A DNA stretch of 64,000 bases from Kuschelorhynchus macadamiae (GCA_030620095.1 JAUTXW010000595.1:1-64000), one strand, 5' to 3'. Shown: positions 10,718-21,510, numbered from the stretch's first letter. The notes: generated by a model not told the origin, from the sequence alone. Translations and numbers: made by a program.

Positions 10718-12897
10718 TGGAACCGTTTGACACGGACACGTTTATTGCCGAAATTCAGGCAGAACCTGCAATTTGGGACTATAAAAGTGATGTAATACAG
10801 TAATAGAATTCAAAAGACGAAAGCTTGGGAGAAAATATGTGGAGTATTTCACGTGCTATGCCTGTTTAGATTCGTTTCCATTGCCAGGGAATTTGCCCTT
10901 CTGGGGATAAAAAGAAATTAGCAAATTCTTCGCGCGTAGTGTTAACGGATCTACCGCTACTATCGTGGCAAGCCTGTATGCCGTATAAACCTTCACAAGT
11001 AAGAGTGTTATCATAATTATACTCATCTCGACATCGTACGAAATTATGCAGAATACAGCATGCCTTGACTATATCCTCTGCAAAATCAATTGACACATTT
11101 AATGGCCTGTGAAATACTTGCCATTTATTTGCCAGAATGCCAAATGCGCATTCTACAGTTCTTCTAGCACTTGACAGACGATAGTTAAAAACTTTTTTCT
11201 TTTCAGTTAAATTTTTTCTTGCATAGGGGCGTAATAAATTATTTGATAGGGCGAATAAAAAGTCTCCTATTAAAACGAATGGAAGAGCATTTCCTGTGTT
11301 TGTCAAAGATCTTCCGTCTGGAATATCTAACTCATTATTTTGCATCTTGTGATGCAATAAGCAGTTAGAAAAAATTGTAGAATCTGACGATCTTCCATAT
11401 AACCCTATATCAACGTAAACAAATTCATAATTTGAATCCGCAACTGCTAAGATACTTAAAGAAAAAAATTTTTTGTAGTTAAAAAATAATCATCCACTCT
11501 CTGTTGGTTTAATTATTCTAACGTGCTTTCCATCGATAGCCCCGATGCAGTTAGGGAAGTGGGTTCGCTGTTGGAAACCGTCAGCAATTTTTAACCACGC
11601 TTCTTTGGTGAGTGTAGGAATTATTCTACTCTTGAGTTTACTCCATATGACTTGGCAGGTTTCTCTTACTATCTTAGTAGCTGTTGTTATTCCACATCTG
11701 AATGTAAAGTCTAGGTCCACAAATGTACAGCCAGTCCCCAAGTATCTGAAAAAAAAGTGAATGCATTGTGTATTGCACTTAAAAAAGAGCCTAATAAGCC
11801 AAAACATGTAGATAATGTTATTATCTGAATAGCATTTGGACAATTAAAAAGCAAATTAGCTTTTTGTACGCAAAGATATTATCAACATGTTTTCCAAGGA
11901 ACCAACCTCAAGATCATTACAATGTATACTGAGAAAATGCTTACTTTCTGTCTTACTTTACTGGCGCCGATTTCTCAGTGTATATAATTTTTTTACAAAG
12001 TAAATATTCCATAGAGATTCATAACATACTATTCTTGTTTTAGCTACCAATCTGCAAAGAAAATGGAAAAGTTTAAGGGATTGCTTTAACCGGGAGCTAA
12101 AAAGGTGCTTCTAAGAAGAAAAAATACCTTTATTTTGATCAACTTTCATTTCTCGAGCCACTGGCACAGCAAAAAGAGACAACTTCGACCCTAGATGACA
12201 AAGGTGATGGAGATTTGTCAGATATAGTCGACGGAACAACGGCCGAGGAGGTTTTACTCCCACGCAAAAATAATGGACCAAAAAAGAACAAAGCTAATAA
12301 GGACGATGAGTTAATACAAATTCTAAAAAAAGAAAAAATCAGTAAGAAGCAAACTGTTGAAGCCACAAATATGTCACAAGACGAGGACACTCTATTTTGT
12401 TTGTCACTAGTAACCGACATGAGAAAAATAGTGGATGATCTTAACAATGACGCAAAATGTGAAGTGTTGCAAGTACTGAACAAATATAAAAGACTAAGCG
12501 TTTCTCACTCTGGACACAGCTCAACGCACACACAACAAGCTTTGTATATCCTCAATACTCTAACTTGTATCCTTTACAGCCAAGCCACACAGAGACTTAT
12601 ACTCCTGTGCCACGAATGACACAGACGCAGCAAACTAACGCAAATTTTCCATTGCAGTGTCCTACTTATACGACGCCAATTAATCCTCATAGTTCCCGTC
12701 AGTTAAAGCCAAATGACAATTTTACGCCCTTCTTGTTCGAACTCCAACCTCGCTCTTCCAGCCAATTGCCTGTAACTGTAAGCACTCCGTTACTATCTCC
12801 TAGTTATTCTAGTGTATCGTCACCTGGCTCGTCGAACCATTATTCTGCAGGAGGTCAAGAAAACTCTCATGACTCTGTTCTTACCGACTTGTTTTAA
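10718..12897 (+). pseudogene. Harbinger-1 MADF-BESS partner protein
   Basis: DNA-binding partner of the transposase. Exon 1 from 10718 encodes MEPFDTDTFIAEIQAEPAIW, the start of a MADF domain. It is then broken by two adjacent stops (TAA TAG at about 10801-10806) before NSKDESLGENMW. Exon 2 begins at 12044 after 'ttttag' with TNLQRKWKSLRDCFNREL, the second half of the MADF domain. A one-base shift near 12106 follows, then KKYLYFDQLSFLEPL. The BESS motif is EDTLFCLSLVTDMRKIVDDL (about 12386-12445). A second one-base shift near 12540 moves to the frame that ends at 12897 in a Ser/Pro-rich tail. The transposase exons at 10866-11745 lie inside its long first intron on the other strand. Confidence 0.85.
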
Positions 12898-13296
12898 TTA
12901 ATTTAATTTGGTGCATAAGAAATGTAATAAACTAAATATAAACTTACCTTAAACAAATTACTAGTCTTTCTTCAGCTGATATTGTCCTCCTCATTACAGT
13001 ATCTGTCTTCGATATTATTGGCCCAACTTCATGTAATCATCAAAGGCACGCGTTGACATCCTCAAAAACCGGAAAAACTTATCTGGATGGCTACGAAGTG
13101 TTTGGTATAACGTATGAAATTGTCCAAACTGAAGCCGACTCCTAAGAATGGGATGGACCCAAAACCTCGGAGATTTTCTTTTTTGCTTACATCTTCGTTG
13201 AAGCAACAAAAGCAATAAAGCTTCTTCATCGGAAACCATGTCTACCACCTGGGAAGTATTGCCTACATTGAAAATTTCCGCGCCAATATGGACCAC
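10866..13296 (-). pseudogene. Harbinger-1 DDE transposase, two lesions
   Basis: Catalyses cut-and-paste at TTA sites. Exon 1 (13296-12948) holds the N-terminal HTH-like region (LQFGQFHTLYQTL, FFRFLRMSTRAFDDYM) and needs one missing base near 13018 to stay in frame into TISAEERLVICL. The donor AG|GTAAGT and the acceptor TTTTTTCAG|ATAC at 11746 join to give LRYLGTG, a family hallmark. The rest (11745-10866) has the first catalytic Asp in GAIDGKHVRI, the second in LAVADSNYEF and the Glu in RRTVECAFGI. A single TGA at 11490-11492, where the family has Ser, is the only stop in that part. The C-terminus LHNFVRCRDE is complete. With just one shift and one nonsense codon this copy is young. Confidence 0.9.
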
Positions 13297-13422
13297 ATTT
13301 CGACGTTGGCATAACTACAAAATGTGGCTGGGTCGGACCACTTTAGTGGTCGGGACAGCTACACACGAACCACTTTTTATCGTCGCTATCAACTTCAAAA
13401 TGTGTCCCGTGAAAACACGGCC

Positions 13423-14529
13423 TTAGACTAATGCGACTAATGCGGCAGCTCCTTTCAAACCTCAGTGTACCAAATCTCTTATTCTTTTTGTTGTCATTAA
13501 TTTTTTTTTAGACGAGTTTTTTCAAATTTATAAAAATCTGTTTTAGTTATACATTTGTCAATAAAGACGGTTAGAGCTTGTTTTTGTAATTTGGGTTGGT
13601 TTAAGTTGGTAATATAAAAATAAAATCACTAAGTTTAAGTATCAGTCAAATTTTAAAAATATGACACGCGCGTTTCGCTCCTACGATCATCATCGGATCT
13701 ACAATAAATGAAAAACCTAATATATCGATATTCGTATAATTAACTCTCCCTATAGTTACCTTAAAATTACCAAAGTGAAATGTCCAAATACATATTAAAA
13801 GATAAAATAAAGATAAAAAACACACGCTACATACTAGACAAAAAATAACAAGAAGCGGTTAGGTCCCTTAGCTAATTTGAACATTGTTGTTTGCATATCT
13901 CCGTGATGTGGTAAGGTCGAGGAGCGGATAGCTCCAAAAAATTTCAAGTCATCGTAAATCGGAGTAAATTTAAAATCATCTAGAAGATTTTAAGTGACTT
14001 AAGTCTTTCCAATTATATTTTCTATGAATAACAATAAACAAGTGGTTAATATTATGGTATCATTTCCTCATATACAGGTTGTACCTTAGGGCAACATACA
14101 AAACGTTTTTAAATAGCCTTAAGTACTTAAATCTGTGTTTTAACTTTGATTAGGCTGGAATATTTTTTTTAGATTTTAGTACTTGAGCTTAAAATAATCA
14201 TCATTTTACTGTAAATTTGATTATGTTAGGAATTATACTTTATAATAACTTTGTCTATCATAATATGTCGATTTACATAATATTTAATGATTATCGTATT
14301 TTTTTTAAATTAAGCAGTTTGTGTATTCAGAAGTACAGATTGCATTTTCTATGTATTTTATTTTGTTTTTGTTCGTTGAAATGAAAATTAGAACCAACTT
14401 TATTATTTGTATTTCATGTATTCTATGATCGATTAGATTATTATGTTTTTGTTCATTAAAATAAAAATTAAAACTGATTTTGTTGCTGCATTTCATTTAG
14501 AGAAGAAACATAAAAAGTTTGCAAGACTT
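13423..14529. other. hAT-A interior, no gene seen
   Basis: After the Harbinger-1 right TTA this stretch returns to hAT-A sequence. It holds a Penelope-type ribozyme-like segment (13663-13699) and AT-rich sequence. A small imperfect repeat around 14340-14500 has a direct copy of 'tttgttcattaaaataaaaa'-like words. No frame over 65 codons with any signature is present. Confidence 0.5.
13663..13699 (-). ncRNA. Hammerhead-ribozyme-like segment (Penelope-type), degraded
   Basis: Read on the minus strand this is GATC, then CCGATGA (the CUGANGA core with U4 changed to C), a spacer where stem II should be, and then GAAACGCGCGTGTC. The last part is GAAA followed by a 4-bp stem III (ACGC-GC-GUGU) and the cleavage-site C. 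That 3' half matches the schistosome and Penelope-type hammerheads I know. Stem II no longer pairs well, so this is probably a dead copy. Confidence 0.5.
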
Positions 14530-14653
14530 TTGCGAGATCTTTGCGAGATTCTCGCGCGAGGCAGGAGGAAGACGAGACTTTAACTGCGAGACGAGACATT
14601 CTACCTTTCTTGCGAGCCAAGACGAAATTTTTCTCGTCTCGTAGGTATCGCTA
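14530..14653. repeat. hAT-A right subterminal GAGAC repeats
   Basis: Repeated GCGAGA, GACGAGACTT and GAGACGAGAC words occur, ending in ctcgtctcgtaggtatcgcta. They mirror the left end at 1454-1570 and may be transposase binding sites. Confidence 0.65.
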
Positions 14654-14661
14654 ATGTATTT

Positions 14662-15429
14662 CATTATCTAAACCTTATTCTACTAAAGCATAGGAAAATC
14701 CGATAGAACTAGGCCTGAAATATTTTCCCTTTTCTCTAGTTAACTAAACTAGAGAGAGAGTTTAGTAAACTACATTTTACCAGAGCACAAGAAAATTAAA
14801 TAAATTGACAATAAAACAATTTTTATTGCTTTTTATAATGTCCCTTATATGAAAATAGGTCACCAATTTAATTCTATTTTCAAACAGTTTTACCATTTGA
14901 AATTTCGTACCGATTTTTCTTCGAAAGTTATGACGAGTCGCAAATTATCGCTCCCAGCTACCCGACTCGTCATAATTTTCGAAAAATCGTATACTCGAAA
15001 AATTTCAGATAATAATTCAATTTTCTATCTAACATTGCTATAAATGTAGCATTTTTAAAAATTGCATCTAATTACACTATGAAAGTGGGATGCCCAGTGA
15101 TTTTGTCAACTTAAAAATAAAACAGGAGAGTAACGTCTGCAGAAAGACCAAATGTAGCGGTTGATCTTAAAAAACCCGCCGTTGTTTAGTAACAAAACAA
15201 ACACACAATTTATTCATCCATTAGAGTGATTTTAAGCTTGTCATGGCACTCTAGATTAAAAATATAATATAGTTTTAAAATTGTACAATTTATAAAAATT
15301 GCAACGAAAATATGTCAAAATATACCTAGTGTTTTATGTAAAAATTAAAAGTTAGGGTCAGTTTTAATATAATAAGACATTGATATATATGTCAAAAATC
15401 CGTAAATTTCCTTTACTAGGAACTGATTT
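14662..15429. other. Intergenic, nothing recognised
   Basis: AT-rich sequence without long frames. A short inverted word pair 'gacgagtcgc' / 'cgactcgtc' occurs at 14930-14970. Confidence 0.5.
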
Positions 15430-15637
15430 TTCCCTTTGTTAGGACCAATTTAGTACATAGTCACAGTATATATGTCTTTTCAAAAATTTCTATTGAGCGC
15501 CATTTTGTTCCATCATATTAGGCTTCTACCAATATCTTACCAGTTTCTTTCTACCTATGCCAAACTTGACTTTTCGGCATAATTTAAAATAAATTCAATA
15601 CGCAGTTTTTACATTGAAACATACCCCCATTTTGTTA
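15430..15637 (-). repeat. R510 array edge, minus orientation
   Basis: Inverted relative to 52480-52700. The shared words, in order, are 'tttgttagga', 'ccatcatatt', 'ttaccagtttctttctacct', 'cttgactttt', 'cataatttaaaataaattca' and 'ttttgttacgtc'. This is the outer edge of the minus-oriented array. It is cut at CGTCA by the Transib insertion and resumes at 20853. Confidence 0.85.
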
Positions 15638-17357
15638 CGTCACACACTGGCCGATTTTGCCAGAAAACATGGCAGAAATAAAAAATATTATTTAGAATAT
15701 ATTTCACTTTAAACCGAACTTGTAGGGATTCTAATATATGAAATATCTAGTTGCATTTTAAACTGACGTTATAGAAAGTGCATGATTTGTTTTAAGAAAG
15801 GTCAAAGTCAAACAATTTGGAGGTGATTTTCATACCTTTCTTTTCGTTACAAAATTGATTTCTTAGTGAATAAAATAAACTCTTTATAATTAATAGGTAA
15901 GGTTGATTTATCATGGAAAACAACGAGCAAGGTAGGTTGTTTAGAAATATTGTATGTCATAAAGTTATATTTAAACTTCGGACAATTTTGAATGGGTTAT
16001 ATATAGCAGTGTATTTTTTGGTATATTTTTTTCATTTCAAAATTATAATGTCATTTTGTTTATGATTTCACCATATTTCACCTATCACATATATTTTTTT
16101 AAATTACGCATACCTTCTTATATTTTCTGCTAACAAACGTTACCGGAAAATGCCGATAAGAAAATATAGAGTAATTAAATTAGGGTTGACCACCAATCAT
16201 ATCTCCGAAAGTATTGGTCGTTAATTTTAAATAAAAATGGATAAACTTATTTCAGCCACATAAAAACGTTGAGACATATTTTTTAGTTTATAAAATAGCC
16301 GCTAGGGGATGTAAGAGCGAAATGATAGTCTAATTGTAGATTTTCTTGTAAATTTTGCCTGTTAAAATGTATTTAAAATGTACAATTCTTAACCAATTAT
16401 ACATATTTTTTTCACTTTTCCATTTTTGCATGTTCTCGATAATAAAGCGATATGAAAATATGTTTAAAAACATCTTCTTTTTAATATTAAAAAAATATCT
16501 ATTTGTTACTGAAGAAAGTTTTTATAGGTAATATTTATTATCGCGCGTTTACCCAATAAATACGGCTAATGTCTTTTTGTTCAGGATCTGCTTAATTTCA
16601 CCAAAAATAATTTGCTATCTATTGTTTTTTTATTTCATTCACAGGCGTACATGGAGTTTTAACATTAGGCTTCCTACAATTAAGTGAAATTATTATAAGT
16701 TTCCCTGAAAAAAATCTAAATACAATATTCCTAAGACTAAAGGGTAGAATTTTGGTACTGACTGGCTATACGTCATTGACCATTGAGGGTAAAAAAACTG
16801 TAAATAACTTTTATTATAAATTTAAGAATAAATGGAATTCTACAAACAGAATAAAACAACGAATTTTTGAACAATCCAGTGTATGGCTTGAGATCGGATA
16901 GTATAGGATCGAAAATAATGTAAATGCGGCAAAATTATTAAAAACAATAAATCAAGAGTCGGAAAAAGCAGACGGTTTTTTCAATGCTTTAAATAAAAAA
17001 AAAACAATTCTTGTATTTCCGACTTACTGTAGGTTGGTGGTTCAACCGAAGCTACCAAAATTCCAGTATAAATTCGCATGAATGCGGGCTATAGACCTTA
17101 ATTACTTCATATATCCTTCATATGACCAGGTCTTAGAGGAAAAAAAATGTTACCCTGCTGGAATTGTTGTGAGTGAATCTCAGGCTGACCTTCCACTTCA
17201 AAATCTACTTAACCATACATGCCCAAGAATACTTCAAACACAGATAGATGCCCTGCTGAAACATCGAAATCTCATTGAAAACTTGAACGATTCAACTTTA
17301 ATTTGTAAATGGGGTTTCGATGGTTCTCAGAATACAAACAAAGTTTTAATATTAGTA

Positions 17358-20109
17358 CCGTAAAGTGGGGTTACTTTGCACAAAATTTTTGGTTTTTATT
17401 AAATATCTATGGTTCTGCTTGGAATTATACAGCTGGCTTTAACTATATAAAAATTTGATCCTTTGGCTGTATAATTTCCAAATTAGAAGGCATAAATTTA
17501 ACAAGAACCATGTTTTTTAAAAATTAAAAAAGTTGGCAAAGTTACCTCGGTTTTGGGGTTACTTTGCCGAGTAGCTTATTTCCACGTTTTCGAACCGTAA
17601 AGGCAAAGTTAAGAGTCCCGAGGGGTTACTTTGCCTCTCTTAAATGTGTTTTAAAAAATATTTTATTAAACATAATAAAACAGGTATACATTTTAACATT
17701 AAAAACGCATATTTTTAAGAAAAGTGAGGAACATTTACCTATTTGCAAATCAACACACAACGTTTTTTACAAAATAATACTTAGGTAACTCTTAGATAAC
17801 AAAAATGGTTAAAACATACTTTACGAAACAAAGAACTAAAACATGTTATATTTGGTAAAATCAAAATTTTCGAATGTAAATATTTCTCTTGATGTTGATG
17901 TAAGTTTTGGCGATTCTAAAATAGTCACAATATCGTGTTCGAGAATAATACCTGTATCATCGATATTAGGAAAATAAAATCTATTTTGTGATTTTAGTCT
18001 TAAAAACTTTACATTACAACAGTCCTTTTCTTTTTCAATTACACGTGCAACGAAATGCTTGTATTGTTTTTTACCTAAAAGTGCTACAATCGGAATATTT
18101 AACTCTAACTAATTTAGATTCATCTTCAGTCTTTTTAGTTACAATATCACGGGAACAATGGGCTTTAGGCTCGTTATTGCGGTTATCAGTCTTACTGGTG
18201 ACAGTATCACGGGAGCAATGTGCCTGAGGTTCGTTATTGTGGTTATTTTGGGAAACCTCGACGTCATCTAATTCAAAACGGTCTTCAAATTCACTTTCAA
18301 TGGTCCAGTCATATTCTTCAGATCTTCTATTTTTTTTTGCACGTTGCTTTTCTTCAGGAACACGAGAAGTTAAATCCTCACTTGCAACAGATTTTCCAGG
18401 TTCTATTTTGACCATCTTCTTTCTTTTGGGGGTGCTTGCTTCTGAAGGAGCTCTACTTTCTTTAAGGAAATTCAACAAGGTGTCGCTAATCTCACTGTTG
18501 GTTTTCTCAAAGCTTTTATTAGGCATTCTATTAAGAACCTCCTCTCTATTACAAGGGTAAATGCCTGTTGCTCGAAATCCGTTTTTAATAATTTGTTCGT
18601 CTTTTAATTTTATTTCTTCAATAAGTTTTTTTAATAAATGGGGGAAAGTGCTTTTGTTGACAGTACTATCTCGTGGATTTTTTATTTTGTAGGTTGTTAT
18701 TATTCGGCGCCAAACTACCTTCAAAGGTTTAAAAAAACTTACATCCAACGGTTGTGTCAAATGTGTAGAAATGGAAGGTAAGAAGATAAATCTAATATTG
18801 TTTTTCTGGCACTCTCTAATGATAGTTATATTTAAATGGCTTGATAGATTATCCCCAATTAGCACCTTTGGTCCATTAATTTTCTTGGCCCACGGTAAAA
18901 CCATCTGTGTAAACCAGTCCTCAAACGCGTACTGATCAAACCACCCGGATTTAGTTCTATTATACCGGGTACCGTGGGGTCCCCCGATACACCAGGCGTC
19001 ATATAATCTCTCCGCCTTATACACAACATACGGGGCTAATAAAGTCCCATCTGCAGCGGCAGCCAACATTACAGATATTGAGGACTTCGTCGAGTTCATA
19101 ATGCGTTCAGGGTATTTGATCCCTTTTCTAAAAATACATTTTGACGATCCAGGATCGTCCGTGAGATTCGTCTCGTCGTAGTTAAGGATCGAACTGGGTG
19201 GAATTCCTTCCACGTTCCTTTCTAAATTATCGAAATAATTGTTAATTTCTTCATCGGTTTTTTCAGCTCTTGCTTTCTTAATGTTTTGGCAATGTCTGTT
19301 GGATAATAGATGTTTGTGTCTTGCAATAAAATTTTTGCACCAGTCTACACCGGGTAAATTATCTTTAAACTTCTTTAGACGGACACCTTCTTTGTCTAAA
19401 TGACTCTTCAACACTATTCGCAATTCTGTCAGGGTTAAAGGGCAGCCATATTCGGAACTGGCTATTATAACGTCGACAACAGACCGTTCAATCTCCGGGG
19501 AGATTAGCTGGGGTGCTCCTACATGTATTTTTTTAACCTTATTTATTAAGGTTCTTCTAGGAATATTGAAGGTTTTGGATGCTTCAGTGTATTTCATTTG
19601 ATTAGTTTTAATCAGTGGAACAGCTCTCTGCAATTGCTCTTCGGAATAGTCTTTATAACGCCGCGCACCCAGTTGTCTCTTATATGTTCGAACCATTTTC
19701 TGAAAAAAAAATCTGATAAATATCTGGGGTAACTTTGCCAACCGCCAAAGCTATATGAAATTTGGCATCTAGAAAAATGTTAATAGCATAAATAGAACTC
19801 ATATATGCATAGGTATAGGTGACGTTAAAATCAGAATTCAAGTTTCAATTGTTTTTATTTGACAAACCTTAGCATAGCAACATGATTTTACGACGTTAAA
19901 ATAAAACTTTTACTTACATGACTAGCACATATTACACACCGCTTCGCCAAGATCCAGACTTGCGCTGTATAATACTTGTTGGTCGCGTAGTGTTCTACCG
20001 CTAACAGTATTAAAGCAGCGTTGCCAGATTTAAAAATAATTATTTTTTTGTTTGTTAAGTGGCGGTCAGGCAAAGTTGCCCCGGTCGGCAAAATAACCCC
20101 AGTTTACGG
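17358..20109 (-). mobile_element. pogo/Tigger-type element 1
   Basis: Ends are CCGTAAAGTGGGGTTACTTTGC (17358) and, inverted, CCGTAAACTGGGGTTATTTTGC (20109). The flanking dinucleotide is TA on both sides (17356-17357 and 20110-20111). The end word GGGGTTACTTTGCC recurs inside at about 17552 and 17624 and inverted near 19730 and 20070, likely transposase binding sites. The length of 2752 bp with one gene fits the pogo/Tigger group of the Tc1/mariner superfamily. Confidence 0.93.
17836..19696 (-). pseudogene. Tigger-1 transposase, one C-terminal frameshift
   Basis: DDE transposase of the pogo/Jerky type. I start at MVRTYKRQLGARRYKDYSEE (19696) rather than 15 codons earlier, because the upstream residues (MAKLPQIFIRFFFQK) are hydrophobic and come from the intron or UTR. 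Residues 15-70 form a Pipsqueak-type HTH (EEQLQRAVPLI, EASKTFNIPRRTLINKVKK). The catalytic acids are seen in ILNYDETNLTDD, KVLIGDNLSSH and THLTQPLDVSFF. A Lys/Glu-rich linker follows. At about 18080 a one-base shift ends the main frame early (stop 18071). The next frame continues KKQYKHFVARVIEKEKD and CCNVKFLRLKSQNRFYFP to a stop at 17836, the same tail domain seen in Tigger-2. Confidence 0.9.
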
Positions 20110-20340
20110 TAATTCAGATTCCAGCAGTTTTTTACTTCTCTAGTAGCCATCAGAATCAGTTTAGAGCAAAATAACAAACCTGATATCATAATTTGGCAAA
20201 ATTGCAGGCCTTCCTTAATACGGTTCTGTCGTCCTATTAAGGTTCAATTCGCTAAAGAGACTGAAGAGTTCAAGGTGCTAGAAAAAAAAACACATGGATT
20301 TTCAGATCAAAAACCTTATTCCCCTTAATTTTATCCTGGG

Positions 20341-20825
20341 TGGTATTGTTGTCCAAGTAAAGTATAAACTATTTTTTAAATTGGAGAGACGGTAAGGTTG
20401 GGAATGCTACAACGGAAAACAACACAAAAAGTAACACTATGTAGATTTTTCTAAAATCTATTATGGGGATATTGCAGACATTGGACGCACTATCCTGCCT
20501 AGTTATCTCTAGAAATGTACAAGGTATATCAAAAAACTAAAGTATAAAAAAAATATAACACCCTGTATCTCGGACACTGTCAACATTAGTACTAAGATTA
20601 AGTTAGTTTAGATCATCATATCTTAGCACCAGGTATACATTTCTGGGTTTTACAGACATCCTATAGTTAAAAGACATTCTGATCTACTATAAAAGTAATT
20701 ATTTTAATTTTAACACCCTGTATAATAAAAATATAGCAAGAAAATAGTTTTGACTTCTAATTTCACCAAAGCGGACATATTTTACTCAATAAAAACAAAC
20801 AAAATACTTTAGATTCATTTATGCC
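20341..20825 (+). other. Transib 3' non-coding part
   Basis: This is sequence between the decayed transposase frame and the right terminal repeat of Transib. It contains direct words such as 'accctgtat' (20570 and 20707) but no frame I recognise. Confidence 0.5.
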
Positions 20826-21283
20826 ATGTTTTTGGCAAAATCGACCAGTGTGCGTCATGTTGAATTAGTACCAGTTTATTCCTATTTCACGTTTAATATT
20901 CCTGCAAAATTTCAGTCAATTGAACAGGATTTTTTTACGTTGAATTTTCAAAAATTTTATTTGGCCGCCATCTTAAATTCGTACCACAACTTTAACAATT
21001 TATCTCTATATCACACTTAATTCTTGCACAAAAATTGATATTAATTTAATAAATAATATTTTCAGGCCGATTTTTTAAATATTTTATTAGGCCGCTATTT
21101 TGTTTTGCTATCTTGGATTCAAATCAAAATGTTACCAGTTCATTCCTATATAAAACTTGATATTTGTGCAAAATTTGAAGTAAATTTTTTTAGTAATCAT
21201 TTTTTTAACTTTCTAAATGGTTTTCGTTAACGAACCTCTTGTTATGTTAGAGGGGAGTGGAAAAAAACAAGTCTTTTTAAATT

Positions 21284-21325
21284 GTCGACGTTTCGCAACT
21301 TTATTGTTGCATCCTCGGGACACAT
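21284..21325 (-). ncRNA. Hammerhead-ribozyme motif, antisense copy
   Basis: Minus-strand order: GTGTC, CCGAGGA (core CUGANGA with U4 changed to C), stem II TGCAAC-AATAAA-GTTGC (a 5-bp stem), GAAA, then CGTC and GAC. The GAAACGTC arrangement is the minimal two-base-pair stem III of Penelope hammerheads, and GAC can pair with the upstream GTC as stem I. The core substitution should cripple it. Confidence 0.65.
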
Positions 21326-21510
21326 AGCTTCTATATCGTTAGTCCGCAGATATCTCTTAAGCCCAAATAATACACCACTCTAACACAACAACAAAATGAT
21401 TGTTAACGGAAACCATAGAAACTTAATATCTGGAAAATATCTGCTAACCAACGCAGTAAGTAAAGACTAATAGTATAGGTTTTCATGCAGGATATAAAAG
21501 CTATATATGT

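Larger units (their letters stand above)
10442..13422. mobile_element. PIF/Harbinger element, copy 1 (nearly complete)
   Basis: Inverted ends begin GGCCGTGTTTCCACGGGCCA (10442) and, on the minus strand from 13422, GGCCGTGTTTTCACGGGACA. Both continue through 'cattttgaagttgatagcg', 'acgataaaaagtggttcg' for about 60 bp. The flanks are TTA at 10439-10441 and TTA at 13423-13425. The length of 2981 bp with two genes is normal for a Harbinger. It has its own ends, distinct from those of copy 2, and sits directly against copy 2 on a shared TTA. Confidence 0.95.
1446..14653. mobile_element. hAT-like element (hAT-A), 13.2 kb because of nested insertions
   Basis: The left end begins TAGTGATTAGTCTCGTCTCG. 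The right end, read on the minus strand, begins TAGCGATACCTACGAGACGAG. Both ends continue into repeated GAGAC/GTCTC words (1454-1570 and 14530-14640). The flanks are atgaattt (1438-1445) and atgtattt (14654-14661), an 8-bp duplication with one mismatch, as hAT insertions make. Without the two Harbingers only about 1.5 kb of hAT-A sequence remains (1446-1709 and 13426-14653). I see no transposase in it, so it was probably non-autonomous. The terminal match beyond TAG-GAT is weak, so the pairing of these two ends is an inference supported mainly by the duplication and the shared GAGAC words. Confidence 0.6.
15913..20340 (+). pseudogene. Transib (RAG1-like) transposase relic
   Basis: RAG1-related transposase. 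Exon 1 (15913-15931) encodes MENNEQ up to a GTAGGT donor. Exon 2 from 16645, after 'cattcacag', continues GVHGVLTLGFLQLSEIIISF. In-frame stops occur at about 16899 and 17079. The central part (17082-17356) reads YPSYDQVLEEKKCYPAGI, then ICKWGFDGS, which I match to the first catalytic Asp region of Transib (RAG1 has CDGMGD there). The TA-targeted Tigger-1 lies directly after this motif. Beyond it, at about 20180-20300, frames read IIWQNCRPSLIRFCRPIKVQF and KETEEFKVLEKKTHG, again Transib-like. Family recognition is from memory of these motifs, but the element ends and duplication agree. Confidence 0.7.
15643..20852 (+). mobile_element. Transib element, interrupted by Tigger-1
   Basis: The left end is CACACTGGCCGATTTTGCC, followed by AGAAAACATGGCAGAAAT. 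The inverse of the right end is CACACTGGTCGATTTTGCC, then AAAAACATGGCATAAAT. The 5-bp flanks are CGTCA (15638-15642) and CGTCA (20853-20857). A 5-bp duplication and a CAC-type heptamer-like end are hallmarks of Transib, the superfamily from which RAG1 derives. The copy in the plus array (about 52490) shows the unoccupied site 'gttacgtcgccgtgctgaat'. Without the 2752-bp Tigger the element is about 2.46 kb, a normal Transib size. Confidence 0.85.

Noticed and set aside
10225..10803. Long plus and minus frames in the GC-richer Harbinger ends.
   Set aside because: They are artefacts of the GC-rich terminal repeats. Only the part from 10718 (MADF exon 1) has a family signature.
12139..12483. Minus-strand frame of 114 codons opposite the BESS region.
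   Set aside because: It is a shadow of the MADF-BESS gene, Ser/Phe-rich because it is antisense to charged codons.
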